Source: Lachnospiraceae bacterium (GTDB taxonomy: Bacteria > Bacillota > Clostridia > Lachnospirales > Lachnospiraceae). Taken from it: 61,441 nt of DNA. Made by a program: the position numbers and the translations under genes. This document shows, piece after piece, positions 1-7,355 of this stretch; positions within the stretch are counted from its first letter, which is position 1; every line of letters begins with the position of its first letter. The stretch is taken from contig CABIXN010000001.1 of NCBI GenBank assembly GCA_902362715.1, forward strand, positions 415,528-476,968. Reading direction: 5' to 3'. The notes under the pieces were generated by a model. The model saw only the letters and a program-made list of their open reading frames with translations, searched no databases and was not told the origin of the DNA.

Positions 1-1
1 C

Positions 2-367
2 CTACGCTTTGTCGTGCCAAACAGAAATGAAAGTAATAAGAGCAGATGGAAAACGTGTCGGTTTTGGGAACGCTTTTTAGGGGCTGTGGAAGTCTTGAAA
101 GTGCAAGTACCGAAACTACATAATTCTCTTGAAGAAACACAGCAATGGCTCACAGAGGGTGGCGTGATTTCCGCTGTCAAAAGTTTTTACTTCTTAGAAG
201 AACATGACGCATTAGGTGGACTGGAAAAAGTGGGAACTATGCTTGATAAGGCAAGATACAGTAATTCCCTTTCCAGCAAACTAACCGCCCACTTACAGAG
301 GATAAACCGCACCGACCTTATCCCCTATATCCAGTATGACACAAAACAAGGGAAAGGGGGTATCTAA
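2..367 (+). CDS. Replication initiation protein of the ICE (C-terminal part)
   Basis: The reading frame is open from the first bases of the window, so this is the last ~121 residues of a longer protein. The sequence resembles the C-terminus of Tn916 Orf20-type (Rep_trans) relaxase/replication initiators, which nick the element's oriT. The Tyr active site would lie upstream and is not visible. The stop overlaps the xis start by one base (TAATG), suggesting translational coupling. Family assignment rests on position in the element and remembered similarity, not on a visible motif. Confidence 0.65.
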   Translation, partial: LRFVVPNRNESNKSRWKTCRFWERFLGAVEVLKVQVPKLHNSLEETQQWLTEGGVISAVKSFYFLEEHDALGGLEKVGTMLDKARYSNSLSSKLTAHLQRINRTDLIPYIQYDTKQGKGGI

Positions 368-570
368 TGAATAACAACGATATTCCTGTATGGGAAAAGT
401 ACACCCTTACCATTGAAGAAGCGTCAAAATATTTCCGTATCGGAGAAAACAAGTTAAGACGATTGGCAGAGGAAAACAAGGACGCTGGCTGGCTCATTAT
501 GAATGGCAACCGCATACAGATTAAACGCCGACAATTTGAAAAGGTCATTGACAAATTGGACGCAATCTAA
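367..570 (+). CDS. xis: Excisionase, Tn916 Xis type
   Basis: A 67-residue protein nearly matching Tn916 Xis as I remember it, with the characteristic segments [16 protein letters not shown] and LRRLAEENK followed by NGNRIQIKR. These form a winged-helix DNA-binding fold. It binds near the element ends and, with integrase, directs excision to the circular intermediate that precedes conjugation. It overlaps the upstream rep gene by one base and is separated from int by a 78-bp gap containing a hairpin. Length is normal for the family. Confidence 0.95.
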   Translation: MNNNDIPVWEKYTLTIEEASKYFRIGENKLRRLAEENKDAGWLIMNGNRIQIKRRQFEKVIDKLDAI

Positions 571-577
571 TGCAAAT

Positions 578-621
578 GAGCCTTGTATGTGTTATGATGA
601 ACACAAGTCATATCAAGGCTC
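578..621 (+). promoter_or_regulatory. Hairpin between xis and int
   Basis: GAGCCTTG at 578-585 pairs with CAAGGCTC at 614-621, and GTGTT pairs with AACAC inside it. This gives an interrupted stem just upstream of the int ribosome binding site. It could modulate int translation or stop transcription after xis. There is no long U run, so I do not call it an intrinsic terminator. Confidence 0.5.
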
Positions 622-648
622 TTTCCAACAAGGAAAGGAGCAGACACC

Positions 649-1842
649 ATGAAAGAAAAAAGACGGGATAGCAAAGAACGTATCCTGCATACTGGAGAGA
701 GCCAACGAACAGACGGAAAATACTTATATAAATATGTGGACGCATTTGGAAACACAAAATATGTGTATGCTTGGAGATTGACACCCACAGACCCGACACC
801 AAAGGGAAAACGGGAAAAACCCTCACTTCGTGAACTGGAACAGCAGATAAGACGGGATATTGAGGACGGTATCGACAGCACAGGCAAGAAAATGACGCTT
901 TGCCAACTCTACGCTAAACAGAACACACAGAGGGCAAACGTGAAGAAAAGCACACAGAAACAACGGGAACAGCTCATGCGGTTATTGAAAGAGGACAAGT
1001 TAGGTGCTAGGAGCATTGATACGATAAAACCCTCTGACGCTAAGGAATGGGCATTACGCATGAAAGACAAAGGCTTTTCCTATAACACCATTAACAACCA
1101 TAAACGCTCGTTAAAAGCGTCATTCTATATCGCCATACAAGACGATTGTGTAAGGAAAAACCCTTTTGATTTCAAGTTAAGTGAAGTCCTAGAAAATGAT
1201 ACCAAAGAGAAAGTCGCATTGACAGAGGAACAGGAACAAGCCCTACTCTCATTCATCAAGACGGACAATGTGTATCACAAGTATTATGATGATGTGCTGA
1301 TACTGTTAAAGACAGGACTTCGTATCTCGGAACTGTGCGGACTGACAATCATGGACGTTGATTTTATCCATGAGGTTGTGGTTATCGACCACCAGTTACT
1401 AAAGAGCAAGGAACAGGGTTATTATATTGAAACGCCTAAGACAAAGAGCGGAATAAGGCAAGTGCCATTAAGCAGAGAAACAATACAGGCATTTCAACGG
1501 GTTATGAAGAAACACCCAAAGGCAGAACCATTTGTGATAGACGGACGGAGCAATTTCCTATTTGTCAATCATAAAGGCAAGCCCAAAGTTGCGATTGATT
1601 ACAACGCCTTATTTGTCCGTATGATAAAGAAATACAACAAGCACCACAAGGACAATCCCTTGCCACATATCACACCGCATACGCTACGCCATACATTCTG
1701 CACAAGGCTGGCAAGCAAGAACATGAACCCGAAAGATTTACAGTATATCATGGGGCATTCAAATATCAGTATCACAATGAACTGGTATGCTCATGCGTCC
1801 ATAGATACCGCAAAATCAGAGGTTCAGCGTCTAATCGCATAA
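649..1842 (+). CDS. int: Tyrosine integrase, Tn916/Tn1549 type
   Basis: 397 residues, close to the 405 of Tn916 Int. An N-terminal arm-binding domain (about 1-75) is followed by a SAM-like core-binding domain (about 85-170) and the catalytic domain. The catalytic set is visible: R225 in TGLRISE, H344 and R347 in HTLRHTF, H370 in MGHSN and nucleophile Y380 in NWYAHAS. It integrates and excises the element at loosely specified AT-rich sites. A good AAAGGAG site precedes the ATG. Nothing suggests truncation, so the element may still be able to excise if its other end is intact. Confidence 0.96.
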   Translation: MKEKRRDSKERILHTGESQRTDGKYLYKYVDAFGNTKYVYAWRLTPTDPTPKGKREKPSLRELEQQIRRDIEDGIDSTGKKMTLCQLYAKQNTQRANVKKSTQKQREQLMRLLKEDKLGARSIDTIKPSDAKEWALRMKDKGFSYNTINNHKRSLKASFYIAIQDDCVRKNPFDFKLSEVLENDTKEKVALTEEQEQALLSFIKTDNVYHKYYDDVLILLKTGLRISELCGLTIMDVDFIHEVVVIDHQLLKSKEQGYYIETPKTKSGIRQVPLSRETIQAFQRVMKKHPKAEPFVIDGRSNFLFVNHKGKPKVAIDYNALFVRMIKKYNKHHKDNPLPHITPHTLRHTFCTRLASKNMNPKDLQYIMGHSNISITMNWYAHASIDTAKSEVQRLIA

Positions 1843-1848
1843 GAAGTA

Positions 1849-1920
1849 TTTACCACGATTTTAACCACGCTTGATAGCGAAAATATAAGAAGATAGACCT
1901 AGATATGTGAGGTTTACCAC
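1849..1920 (+). repeat. Three short repeats downstream of int (possible Int arm sites)
   Basis: TTTACCAC-like copies occur at 1849-1857, 1860-1869 (TTTAACCACG) and 1912-1920. Tn916-family integrases bind short direct repeats inside each end of the element with their N-terminal domain. Position next to the inferred element end makes these candidates. Function is inference only. Confidence 0.4.
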
Positions 1921-1928
1921 AAAAGAAA

Positions 1929-1969
1929 AATGCCCGTAGAGCCTATAAAATAAGGCTTTGCGGACATTT
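1929..1969 (+). terminator. Hairpin at the element end, probable int terminator
   Basis: AATGCCCGTAGAGCC (from 1929) pairs with GGCTTTGCGGACATT (1955-1969) with three non-Watson-Crick positions and an AT-rich loop. It sits about 87 bases after the int stop and just inside the inferred right end. It lacks a long T run, so termination is likely but not certain. Confidence 0.55.
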
Positions 1970-1981
1970 AAGAAGATATAA

Positions 1982-2173
1982 AAAGATAGTCAAAAAGACA
2001 TATATAATTTTTATAAACATAACCGGATATTTTATGTATGGCCGGAAAATGACAGAATTTATCTGCTGCATGCCTGCAGAAAGCAGAAGAATAAGACTGA
2101 AATAAAAGATAAAAAAATAATCGAAGCAAGAGCAAAAGAACTTGGAAAAACAATGGGAAGATCTTTAATTTAA
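1982..2173 (+). pseudogene. C-terminal remnant of a HigB/RelE-like (Gp49 family) toxin
   Basis: The frame ending at 2171-2173 is open back to a stop at 1979-1981 and has no start codon. It encodes 63 residues containing HNRIFYVW, YLLHACRKQK and KKIIEARAKEL. This matches the second half of Gp49-like toxins (a strand pair with an R-I-x-Y motif, then K-rich residues and a final helix). It stops 14 bases before an XRE antitoxin gene, the usual toxin-antitoxin order. The N-terminal half is missing exactly where the conjugative element ends, so the insertion probably split the toxin gene. The other half should lie beyond the far end of the element. Confidence 0.7.
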
Positions 2174-2187
2174 AAGGAGGGAGAATT

Positions 2188-2493
2188 ATGCCATTTGTAA
2201 ATACGGATATCAACGAAGTGATAAACCGAAAACGGAGCAATGATCCTGCTTTTCAAAAAGCATGGGACGACAGCAGAGAAGAATACAGATTAATTGGTGA
2301 AATGGTTTCCTTGCGGAAAGAAAAAAAAATGACCCAGGGAGAACTTGCTGAATTAACCGGCAGTAAGCAGCAGGTTATTTCAAGAATTGAGAAAAGAGAG
2401 AATAGTCCATCTTTAAAAACTGTTTGTAATATTTTAAATGCACTGGGATATGAACTTAAAATTGTAAAACGAAGTGAGGGAAGATATTTATAA
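2188..2493 (+). CDS. XRE-family antitoxin (HigA-like)
   Basis: 101 residues with a helix-turn-helix at about 45-95: MTQGELAELTGSKQQVISRI, then a third helix ending NILNALGYELKIV. This is the arrangement of HigA-type antitoxins that follow Gp49-like toxins. AAAGGAGGG lies 7 bases before the ATG. The toxin upstream is truncated, so this antitoxin is now an orphan. It may persist as an autoregulator or simply be decaying. A terminator follows at 2535. Confidence 0.8.
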   Translation: MPFVNTDINEVINRKRSNDPAFQKAWDDSREEYRLIGEMVSLRKEKKMTQGELAELTGSKQQVISRIEKRENSPSLKTVCNILNALGYELKIVKRSEGRYL

Positions 2494-2534
2494 TTTTGTG
2501 GTTAGAGAGAAAAATAAAATAAAACGATCATGTA

Positions 2535-2564
2535 AAAAAGCAATCGGGAAACCGGTTGCTTTTT
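2535..2564 (+). terminator. Intrinsic terminator after the antitoxin gene
   Basis: AAAAAGCAATCGG pairs with CCGGTTGCTTTTT around a short AAA loop, with a T run. It isolates the antitoxin from the catabolic operon downstream. Confidence 0.8.
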
Positions 2565-2660
2565 GCATTCCCGCAAAAAGTGGTTAAAATGCAAAGAAAT
2601 TAAAAGATATCGGGTGAAAGAAAATATTAGAAATAGGTAAGGGAGACACGAAAAACCTTT

Positions 2661-2674
2661 ATTGTTCCAACAAT
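2661..2674. promoter_or_regulatory. Palindrome upstream of the sigma-54 promoter (possible enhancer site)
   Basis: ATTGTTCCAACAAT is a perfect 14-bp palindrome whose centre is about 47 bp upstream of the GG of the -24 element. Sigma-54 activators bind upstream palindromes, usually 80-150 bp from the start site. This one is closer than usual and single, so the role is only suggested. Confidence 0.35.
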
Positions 2675-2712
2675 GTTTCCTTTCTTTTAAAGTCCAAAAA
2701 AAAATTAAAAAC

Positions 2713-2728
2713 TGGCATGAGAATTGCA
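2713..2728 (+). promoter_or_regulatory. Sigma-54 (-24/-12) promoter of the catabolic operon
   Basis: TGGCATGAGAATTGCA matches the sigma-54 consensus TGGCAC-N5-TTGCA at all but one position, with the essential GG (2714-2715) and GC (2726-2727) exactly 10 bp apart. The predicted start is near 2739, giving a leader of roughly 37 bases before the first gene. Such promoters require an AAA+ enhancer-binding protein, which is not encoded in the window. Confidence 0.75.
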
Positions 2729-2775
2729 GATATATAAAACATCAGATAAATGCAGACTGAAGGAGGATAAGGAAA

Positions 2776-3756
2776 ATGAAAAAAGATATTATGGCGGATT
2801 ACGTTAAATTGCCGGAACTGGAAGAGTATAGAGAATGGTTTAAGGACCATTTTGATCTGTACCGTGAAGACGGAATTTTACAGGTAACCATGAAAACAAA
2901 AGATCATGTAATGTGCTGGAGCGGTTCCAGCCACCGGGCCATGAGTCAGTTAAGCCGTGTGATTTCCATGGACCGCAAAAATGAGATTCTGATCTGGACG
3001 CATTATGGAGACAACTGGATGATGGACAAAGATCCAAATGGCTGGAACACTTATGCGGAAGAACGGTTTGAGCATCAGTATATTGATGATTATAACTTAA
3101 TTAAAAATATGATTTTTGATATAGATATTCCAACCATCGGTGTGATTCCCGGACCTGGTTTTCACTGGGATTCCGCACTGCTTTGCGATATTACGCTGGC
3201 ATCTGAGGATGCAAAATTTGATGATGACCATCTGTTTTTCGGGCTGATTCCGGGAGACGGCATGTTTATGCTGATGCAGCATTTCCTTGGAACAAAAAGG
3301 GCCAACTATTATGCTTATACCTGTCGCCAGTGGACTGCACAACAGGCTTTGGACTGGGGATGGGTGAATGAACTCTGTCCTAAGGGAACCGTGGTGGACC
3401 GGGCATGGGAGATTGCAAAGATGATAAAATCGCTGCCCCTTGAAACACGGACCATATATTCACATTTATGTAAACGTCCTCTGGAGCGTCTGCTGGTTGA
3501 TGATTTGAAAATCCATACATTAAGCGAGCAGTACAGCACCATGTACCGGATTGCACAAAAGGATTACGGCCAGGCACAGCAGGATGAGAAGGATATGTCT
3601 GCCGTACATCATTACCGGTATACTGCGGGAGAAAATGAATATCTGCAGCAGCCAATCAGAAGCTGGGATGATATCAAAGATGATCTGCCGAGATTTGTGA
3701 AAAAACACGGATTTCAGGAAGCCGATCAAAGATTTTCAGATGATCAGTCAAAATAA
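2776..3756 (+). CDS. Crotonase-superfamily beta-diketone hydrolase (6-oxocamphor hydrolase-like)
   Basis: 326 residues, crotonase fold. The segment FDDDHLFFGLIPGDG, then LGTKRANYYAYTCR, closely resembles 6-oxocamphor hydrolase (OCH) rather than enoyl-CoA hydratases. From my memory of OCH its key residues are H122, H145 and D154. Here H130 (GFHWDS), H152 and D161 (PGDG) occur with almost the same spacing, and H152 to D161 is exactly nine residues. OCH-type enzymes cleave a C-C bond of cyclic 1,3-diketones by retro-Claisen hydrolysis without CoA. As first gene of the operon it probably performs the committing C-C cleavage. The ATG at 2776 has AAGGAGG nine bases upstream; an alternative ATG is at 2791. 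The substrate is unknown. Confidence 0.75.
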   Translation: MKKDIMADYVKLPELEEYREWFKDHFDLYREDGILQVTMKTKDHVMCWSGSSHRAMSQLSRVISMDRKNEILIWTHYGDNWMMDKDPNGWNTYAEERFEHQYIDDYNLIKNMIFDIDIPTIGVIPGPGFHWDSALLCDITLASEDAKFDDDHLFFGLIPGDGMFMLMQHFLGTKRANYYAYTCRQWTAQQALDWGWVNELCPKGTVVDRAWEIAKMIKSLPLETRTIYSHLCKRPLERLLVDDLKIHTLSEQYSTMYRIAQKDYGQAQQDEKDMSAVHHYRYTAGENEYLQQPIRSWDDIKDDLPRFVKKHGFQEADQRFSDDQSK

Positions 3757-3783
3757 GGTAATAAGAAAAAGGAGGTTTGGCAA

Positions 3784-4854
3784 GTGAAACGATTACGGTT
3801 TCCAGGCACTTTTTGTGTGGGAAATGATATTTTAAAAAATTTTGCATCATATGCATCCTGTTATGGAAAGAAAATGGTTTTTATCGGGGGACACCGCTCC
3901 CTTTTGGCAGTGAGAGAACTTCTTGCAGAAAGCTTTCAGGATAGTGAATGTTCCTGCGAATTTGTGGAATGCGGGAAAACTGCAAGTCTCTCGGAAATCC
4001 GCCGGATTGCCGGGCTGCAGGAGGTAAAAGATGCTGATGTGATTTGTGCGGCAGGGGGCGGAAGCTGCATGGATATTGCAAGAACCATTGGAAATGGAAG
4101 TAAAAAAAGCTTGATTATGATTCCAACCACAGTAGCTTCTGATGCACCGTGCTCCTTTGTATCCGTTTTTTATTCGGATGACGGCAGTGAAGTAATTGGG
4201 GATGAACTGTATCATAAATGTCCGGATATGGTATTTGTGGACTCTAAGGTGATTGCGGATGCTCCGGCGAGACAAATTGCTTCAGGAATGGGAGATGCTC
4301 TGGCAACTTTTTATGAAGCCAGAACCTGTAAACAAAATGCAAATGGAACAGGTATTACAGCCACAGCCATGGCGCTTGCTGGACTTAGCAGAGAAATGGT
4401 ACTGCGGGACGGATATGCGGCTTATCAGTCGGTGGAACTGGGGATTGTTACGACGCAGCTTGAAAATGTCATTGAAGCAAACTGCTTTTTGTCCGGCGTG
4501 GGCGGCGCGAACACCGGATGTGCGGCAGCCCACGGAATCGGAGATTATCTTTGTAAACTGCCCGGCGGACATGATTTTATGCATGGGGAGCGGGTCTATG
4601 TGGGGCTGATGGTTCAGATGATTTTGGAACAGTATCCAAAAGAGGAGATCAGGAAATTGATGACTTTTGGAAAGCGCATCAAACTCCCGGTCTGCCTTGG
4701 AGACCTTGGAGTTGAGAATATAAAAGAGACGGCCAAAATGCTGACTGTGGGACTTCAGGGAGATCATTTTATGGTGAATTTAAGCTGTGATTACAGTGAG
4801 CATATTCTGGCAGGAGCTTTCGTGTATGCACAGTGCCTGGCAGAAACAATTTAA
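3784..4854 (+). CDS. Iron/zinc alcohol dehydrogenase, glycerol dehydrogenase-like, copy 1
   Basis: 356 residues, GTG start behind AAGGAGG. An N-terminal Rossmann-like NAD domain carries the GGGSCMDIAR phosphate loop. The C-terminal helical domain has metal ligands at the positions known for GldA: Asp in GMGDA, His in AAHGIGD and His in MHGERV. GldA-like enzymes interconvert vicinal diols and hydroxyketones with NAD. A second copy follows after 11 bases. Copy 1 and 2 are clearly homologous along their whole length but differ around the substrate pocket, for example EARTCKQNANG against EGSTNYANPKG, so they probably oxidise two different hydroxyls or two intermediates. Confidence 0.85.
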   Translation: MKRLRFPGTFCVGNDILKNFASYASCYGKKMVFIGGHRSLLAVRELLAESFQDSECSCEFVECGKTASLSEIRRIAGLQEVKDADVICAAGGGSCMDIARTIGNGSKKSLIMIPTTVASDAPCSFVSVFYSDDGSEVIGDELYHKCPDMVFVDSKVIADAPARQIASGMGDALATFYEARTCKQNANGTGITATAMALAGLSREMVLRDGYAAYQSVELGIVTTQLENVIEANCFLSGVGGANTGCAAAHGIGDYLCKLPGGHDFMHGERVYVGLMVQMILEQYPKEEIRKLMTFGKRIKLPVCLGDLGVENIKETAKMLTVGLQGDHFMVNLSCDYSEHILAGAFVYAQCLAETI

Positions 4855-4865
4855 AGGAGAATGAA

Positions 4866-5945
4866 ATGAAACGATTATTTTTCCCGGGCACCTTTTGTGT
4901 CGGAAATGATATTTTAAAAGACTTTGTTCAATATACATCCTGTTATGGGAATAAATTTGTATTTATTGGAGATGAAATTTCCCTTGGGGTTTCCAGGCAG
5001 CAGCTGGCCGGCAGTTTTCAGGACCGTTCCTGTACCTGCGATTTTATAACCAGCGGGAAACTGGCCTGCAGATCAGAAATTTCAAGAATTCAGAGTCTGC
5101 CCCAGGTGCAGGATGCTGATGTGATCTGTGCAGTGGGGGGAGGTGGATGTATGGATATTGCAAGGACCATTGCCAATACATTGAAAAAAGCTCTGGTTAT
5201 GGTACCAACAACTGCTTCTTCTGATGCACCGTGTACCTTTGTGGCGCTGTGTTATTCGGAAGACGGCAGTGAGATTATCAGTGATGCCATTTACCACAAA
5301 TGTCCGGATATGGTTATGGTGGATTCTAAAATCATCGCGGAAGCTCCCCCCAGACTGCTGGCGGCAGGAATGGGAGATGCTATGGCTACTATTTATGAAG
5401 GAAGTACTAATTATGCTAATCCAAAAGGCATTGGAATTACTCAGACCGCAATGGCTATGTGCAGGCTTTGCAAAGATATTATTGTGAAAGACGGTATGGC
5501 AGCTTACCGTGCAGTAGAATGCAAGTCTGTAACTACACAGCTTGAGAATGTCATAGAAGCCAACTGCTTCCTCTCCGGAATCGGAGGACTGAATTCCGGA
5601 TGCGCGGCGGCCCACGGAATTGGAGATTACCTGTGTAAGCTGCCGGGAGGACACGGATTTTTACATGGTGAGCGTGTGTATATCGGTCTTATGATTCAGA
5701 TGGTATTAGAGCAGTATCCGGTGGAAGAGATTATAAAGCTGATGCAGTTTGGCCGGGCGGCAGGACTGCCGGTATGCATAGGAGATATGGGCGTTGAAAA
5801 TATCAAAGAAACAGCAGAATTTCTGGCCCAGGGGCTTCAGGGAGACCATTTTATGGTGAACTTAAACTGCGATTACAGTGAATATATTCTGGCAGGATCT
5901 ATTGTGTATGCCCAGCACCTGGCAGATCATTTAGCAGATAATTAA
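4866..5945 (+). CDS. Iron/zinc alcohol dehydrogenase, glycerol dehydrogenase-like, copy 2
   Basis: 359 residues starting at the ATG at 4866, preceded by AAAGGAGA; this start aligns exactly with copy 1 (MKRLFFPGTFCVGND). The NAD-binding GGGGCMDIAR loop and the metal-ligand motifs GMGDA, AAHGIGD and LHGERV are intact, so both copies look active. It arose by tandem duplication of the previous gene and is part of the same transcript. The substrate cannot be read from sequence; a diol, polyol or cyclitol is consistent with the family. Confidence 0.85.
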   Translation: MKRLFFPGTFCVGNDILKDFVQYTSCYGNKFVFIGDEISLGVSRQQLAGSFQDRSCTCDFITSGKLACRSEISRIQSLPQVQDADVICAVGGGGCMDIARTIANTLKKALVMVPTTASSDAPCTFVALCYSEDGSEIISDAIYHKCPDMVMVDSKIIAEAPPRLLAAGMGDAMATIYEGSTNYANPKGIGITQTAMAMCRLCKDIIVKDGMAAYRAVECKSVTTQLENVIEANCFLSGIGGLNSGCAAAHGIGDYLCKLPGGHGFLHGERVYIGLMIQMVLEQYPVEEIIKLMQFGRAAGLPVCIGDMGVENIKETAEFLAQGLQGDHFMVNLNCDYSEYILAGSIVYAQHLADHLADN

Positions 5946-5988
5946 AAATACCAAATAAAAGGCTTATATGAAAGGAAGGAATAACATT

Positions 5989-6468
5989 ATGGCAGCAAAA
6001 CAGATTTCTCAGATTACACAGATTGGAATTGTAACAGGTGATTTGAAAAAAATGATGAAAAACTACGAGGAAAAACTGGGAATCGGACCTTTTGAAATTG
6101 TAGTGGACGGAGCAAACGGAATCGGAGCAAAAGCAGAGAATTTAAAAGTGCACGGAAAGCTGCAGGATTTTGAAGTACTTGTTGCATGCTGTAAGCTGGA
6201 AGCCGTAGAGATTGAGCTGATTCAGCCTCTGGATGATAAAAGCATTTATGCAGAACATTTAAGAAAACATGGTGAGGGAGTCATCAATCATATTGCTATT
6301 GTAACACCGGATAATGCGGCGTTTAGAACATTGATGAAAGAAGAAAATGTGGAATCTATTTTAAAGGGAGATGTAAATCCCGCGGAAGGTGAAAGCTTTG
6401 AATATTTTGACTGCGGGGAATTAATGGGTACGATTGTAGAACTTCATGATCCGGAGCCGGTAGAGTAG
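5989..6468 (+). CDS. VOC-superfamily protein (methylmalonyl-CoA epimerase/glyoxalase-like)
   Basis: About 159 residues from the ATG at 5989, which has AAAGGAAGGA upstream; an ATG at 5968 lacks a good site. Two beta-alpha-beta-beta-beta repeats begin at QIGIVTGDLKKMMKNYEEKLG and GVINHIAIVTPDNAAF. Likely metal ligands are the His in INHIAIV and the Glu in IVELHDP. VOC enzymes stabilise enediolate or enolate intermediates, so an epimerase or isomerase role on a ketone between the dehydrogenase and cleavage steps is plausible. The exact reaction is unknown. Confidence 0.7.
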   Translation: MAAKQISQITQIGIVTGDLKKMMKNYEEKLGIGPFEIVVDGANGIGAKAENLKVHGKLQDFEVLVACCKLEAVEIELIQPLDDKSIYAEHLRKHGEGVINHIAIVTPDNAAFRTLMKEENVESILKGDVNPAEGESFEYFDCGELMGTIVELHDPEPVE

Positions 6469-6478
6469 GAGAAAACTT

Positions 6479-7339
6479 ATGGACAGCGTAATCATTACAG
6501 CGGCTTTAACAGGGGCTGTTACACCAAAAGAGAAAAATGCAAATATTCCGCTGACACCTGCCGAGATTGCTAAGGATGCTTATGACTGCTGGAAGGCCGG
6601 AGCAGCCATTGTGCATCTGCATATGAGAAACGATCAGGGGATCGGCTGTATGGATCACGAAAAGTTTGCTGAAACCATCCGGCTGATACGGGAAAAGAAA
6701 GATTGTGATGTGATTATCAACTGTACTTCCTCCGGGGATAATACCGGTACCGCTACAGATGAAACAAGAATGCTTCATATGAAAACAGTGGACGGGATTG
6801 AAATGGGCAGTTATGACGCCGGAAGTTTTAACTGGATGCCCGGGGGCGTATTTGAGAATTCACCAAAGTTTTTAGAGCAGCTTGGAGATGTGTACATAGA
6901 ACGGGGCATTAAACCGGAAATAGAGATCTTTGATTCCGGGATGCTGGGAGTAGCGGATTATTTTGTGAAAAAGGGACATCTGCCCACACCTCTTCATTTT
7001 CAGTTCTGCCTTGGAGTGCTGGGGGCAATGCCGGCTACGGTAGAAAATCTGCAGTATCTGGTAAGTAAAATACCAGAAGGCTCCACCTGGTCGGCTTTTG
7101 GGGTCGGAAAGGAACACCTTCCCATTATGTATGCGGCTTTGGCTCTGGGGGGAAATATCCGGGTAGGTCTTGAGGATAACGTTTATTACAGCAAGGGCGT
7201 TCCTGCTGCTAATGTGATGCTGGTAGAGCGGGCTGTCAGGGCAGTGGAAGTATTCGGCAAACAGCCTGCTTCTTCCGCTAAAGCCCGGGAGATTCTTGGA
7301 ATCCCGCCGCATCCGTACAGTAAAAACCAGCCTGTATAA
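6479..7339 (+). CDS. Beta-keto acid cleavage enzyme (BKACE, DUF849)
   Basis: 286 residues, TIM barrel. Family marks are the zinc-binding HLHMRNDQG near residue 44, INCTSSG and the C-terminal RVGLEDNVYYSKG. BKACE enzymes condense a beta-keto acid with acetyl-CoA and split it to acetoacetate plus a new acyl-CoA. Characterised members act on 3-keto-5-aminohexanoate, dehydrocarnitine and triacetate. This is the most informative gene of the operon: it implies that upstream steps deliver a free beta-keto acid and that an acyl-CoA is passed to Ptb-Buk. The start has GGAGAA seven bases upstream. Confidence 0.88.
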   Translation: MDSVIITAALTGAVTPKEKNANIPLTPAEIAKDAYDCWKAGAAIVHLHMRNDQGIGCMDHEKFAETIRLIREKKDCDVIINCTSSGDNTGTATDETRMLHMKTVDGIEMGSYDAGSFNWMPGGVFENSPKFLEQLGDVYIERGIKPEIEIFDSGMLGVADYFVKKGHLPTPLHFQFCLGVLGAMPATVENLQYLVSKIPEGSTWSAFGVGKEHLPIMYAALALGGNIRVGLEDNVYYSKGVPAANVMLVERAVRAVEVFGKQPASSAKAREILGIPPHPYSKNQPV

Positions 7340-7355
7340 AGGAGGGAAAGCAAAA

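Larger units (their letters stand above)
1..1981. mobile_element. int end of a Tn916/Tn1549-family integrative conjugative element
   Basis: Rep fragment, excisionase and integrase lie in the order typical of the int end of Tn916/Tn1549 elements. The rest of the element lies to the left, outside the window. The right boundary is inferred at about 1970-1985: the int-side hairpin ends at 1969, and from 1982 the sequence reads in frame as the tail of a chromosomal toxin gene. The exact junction and the coupling bases cannot be fixed from one side. No cargo genes are visible. Confidence 0.85.
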
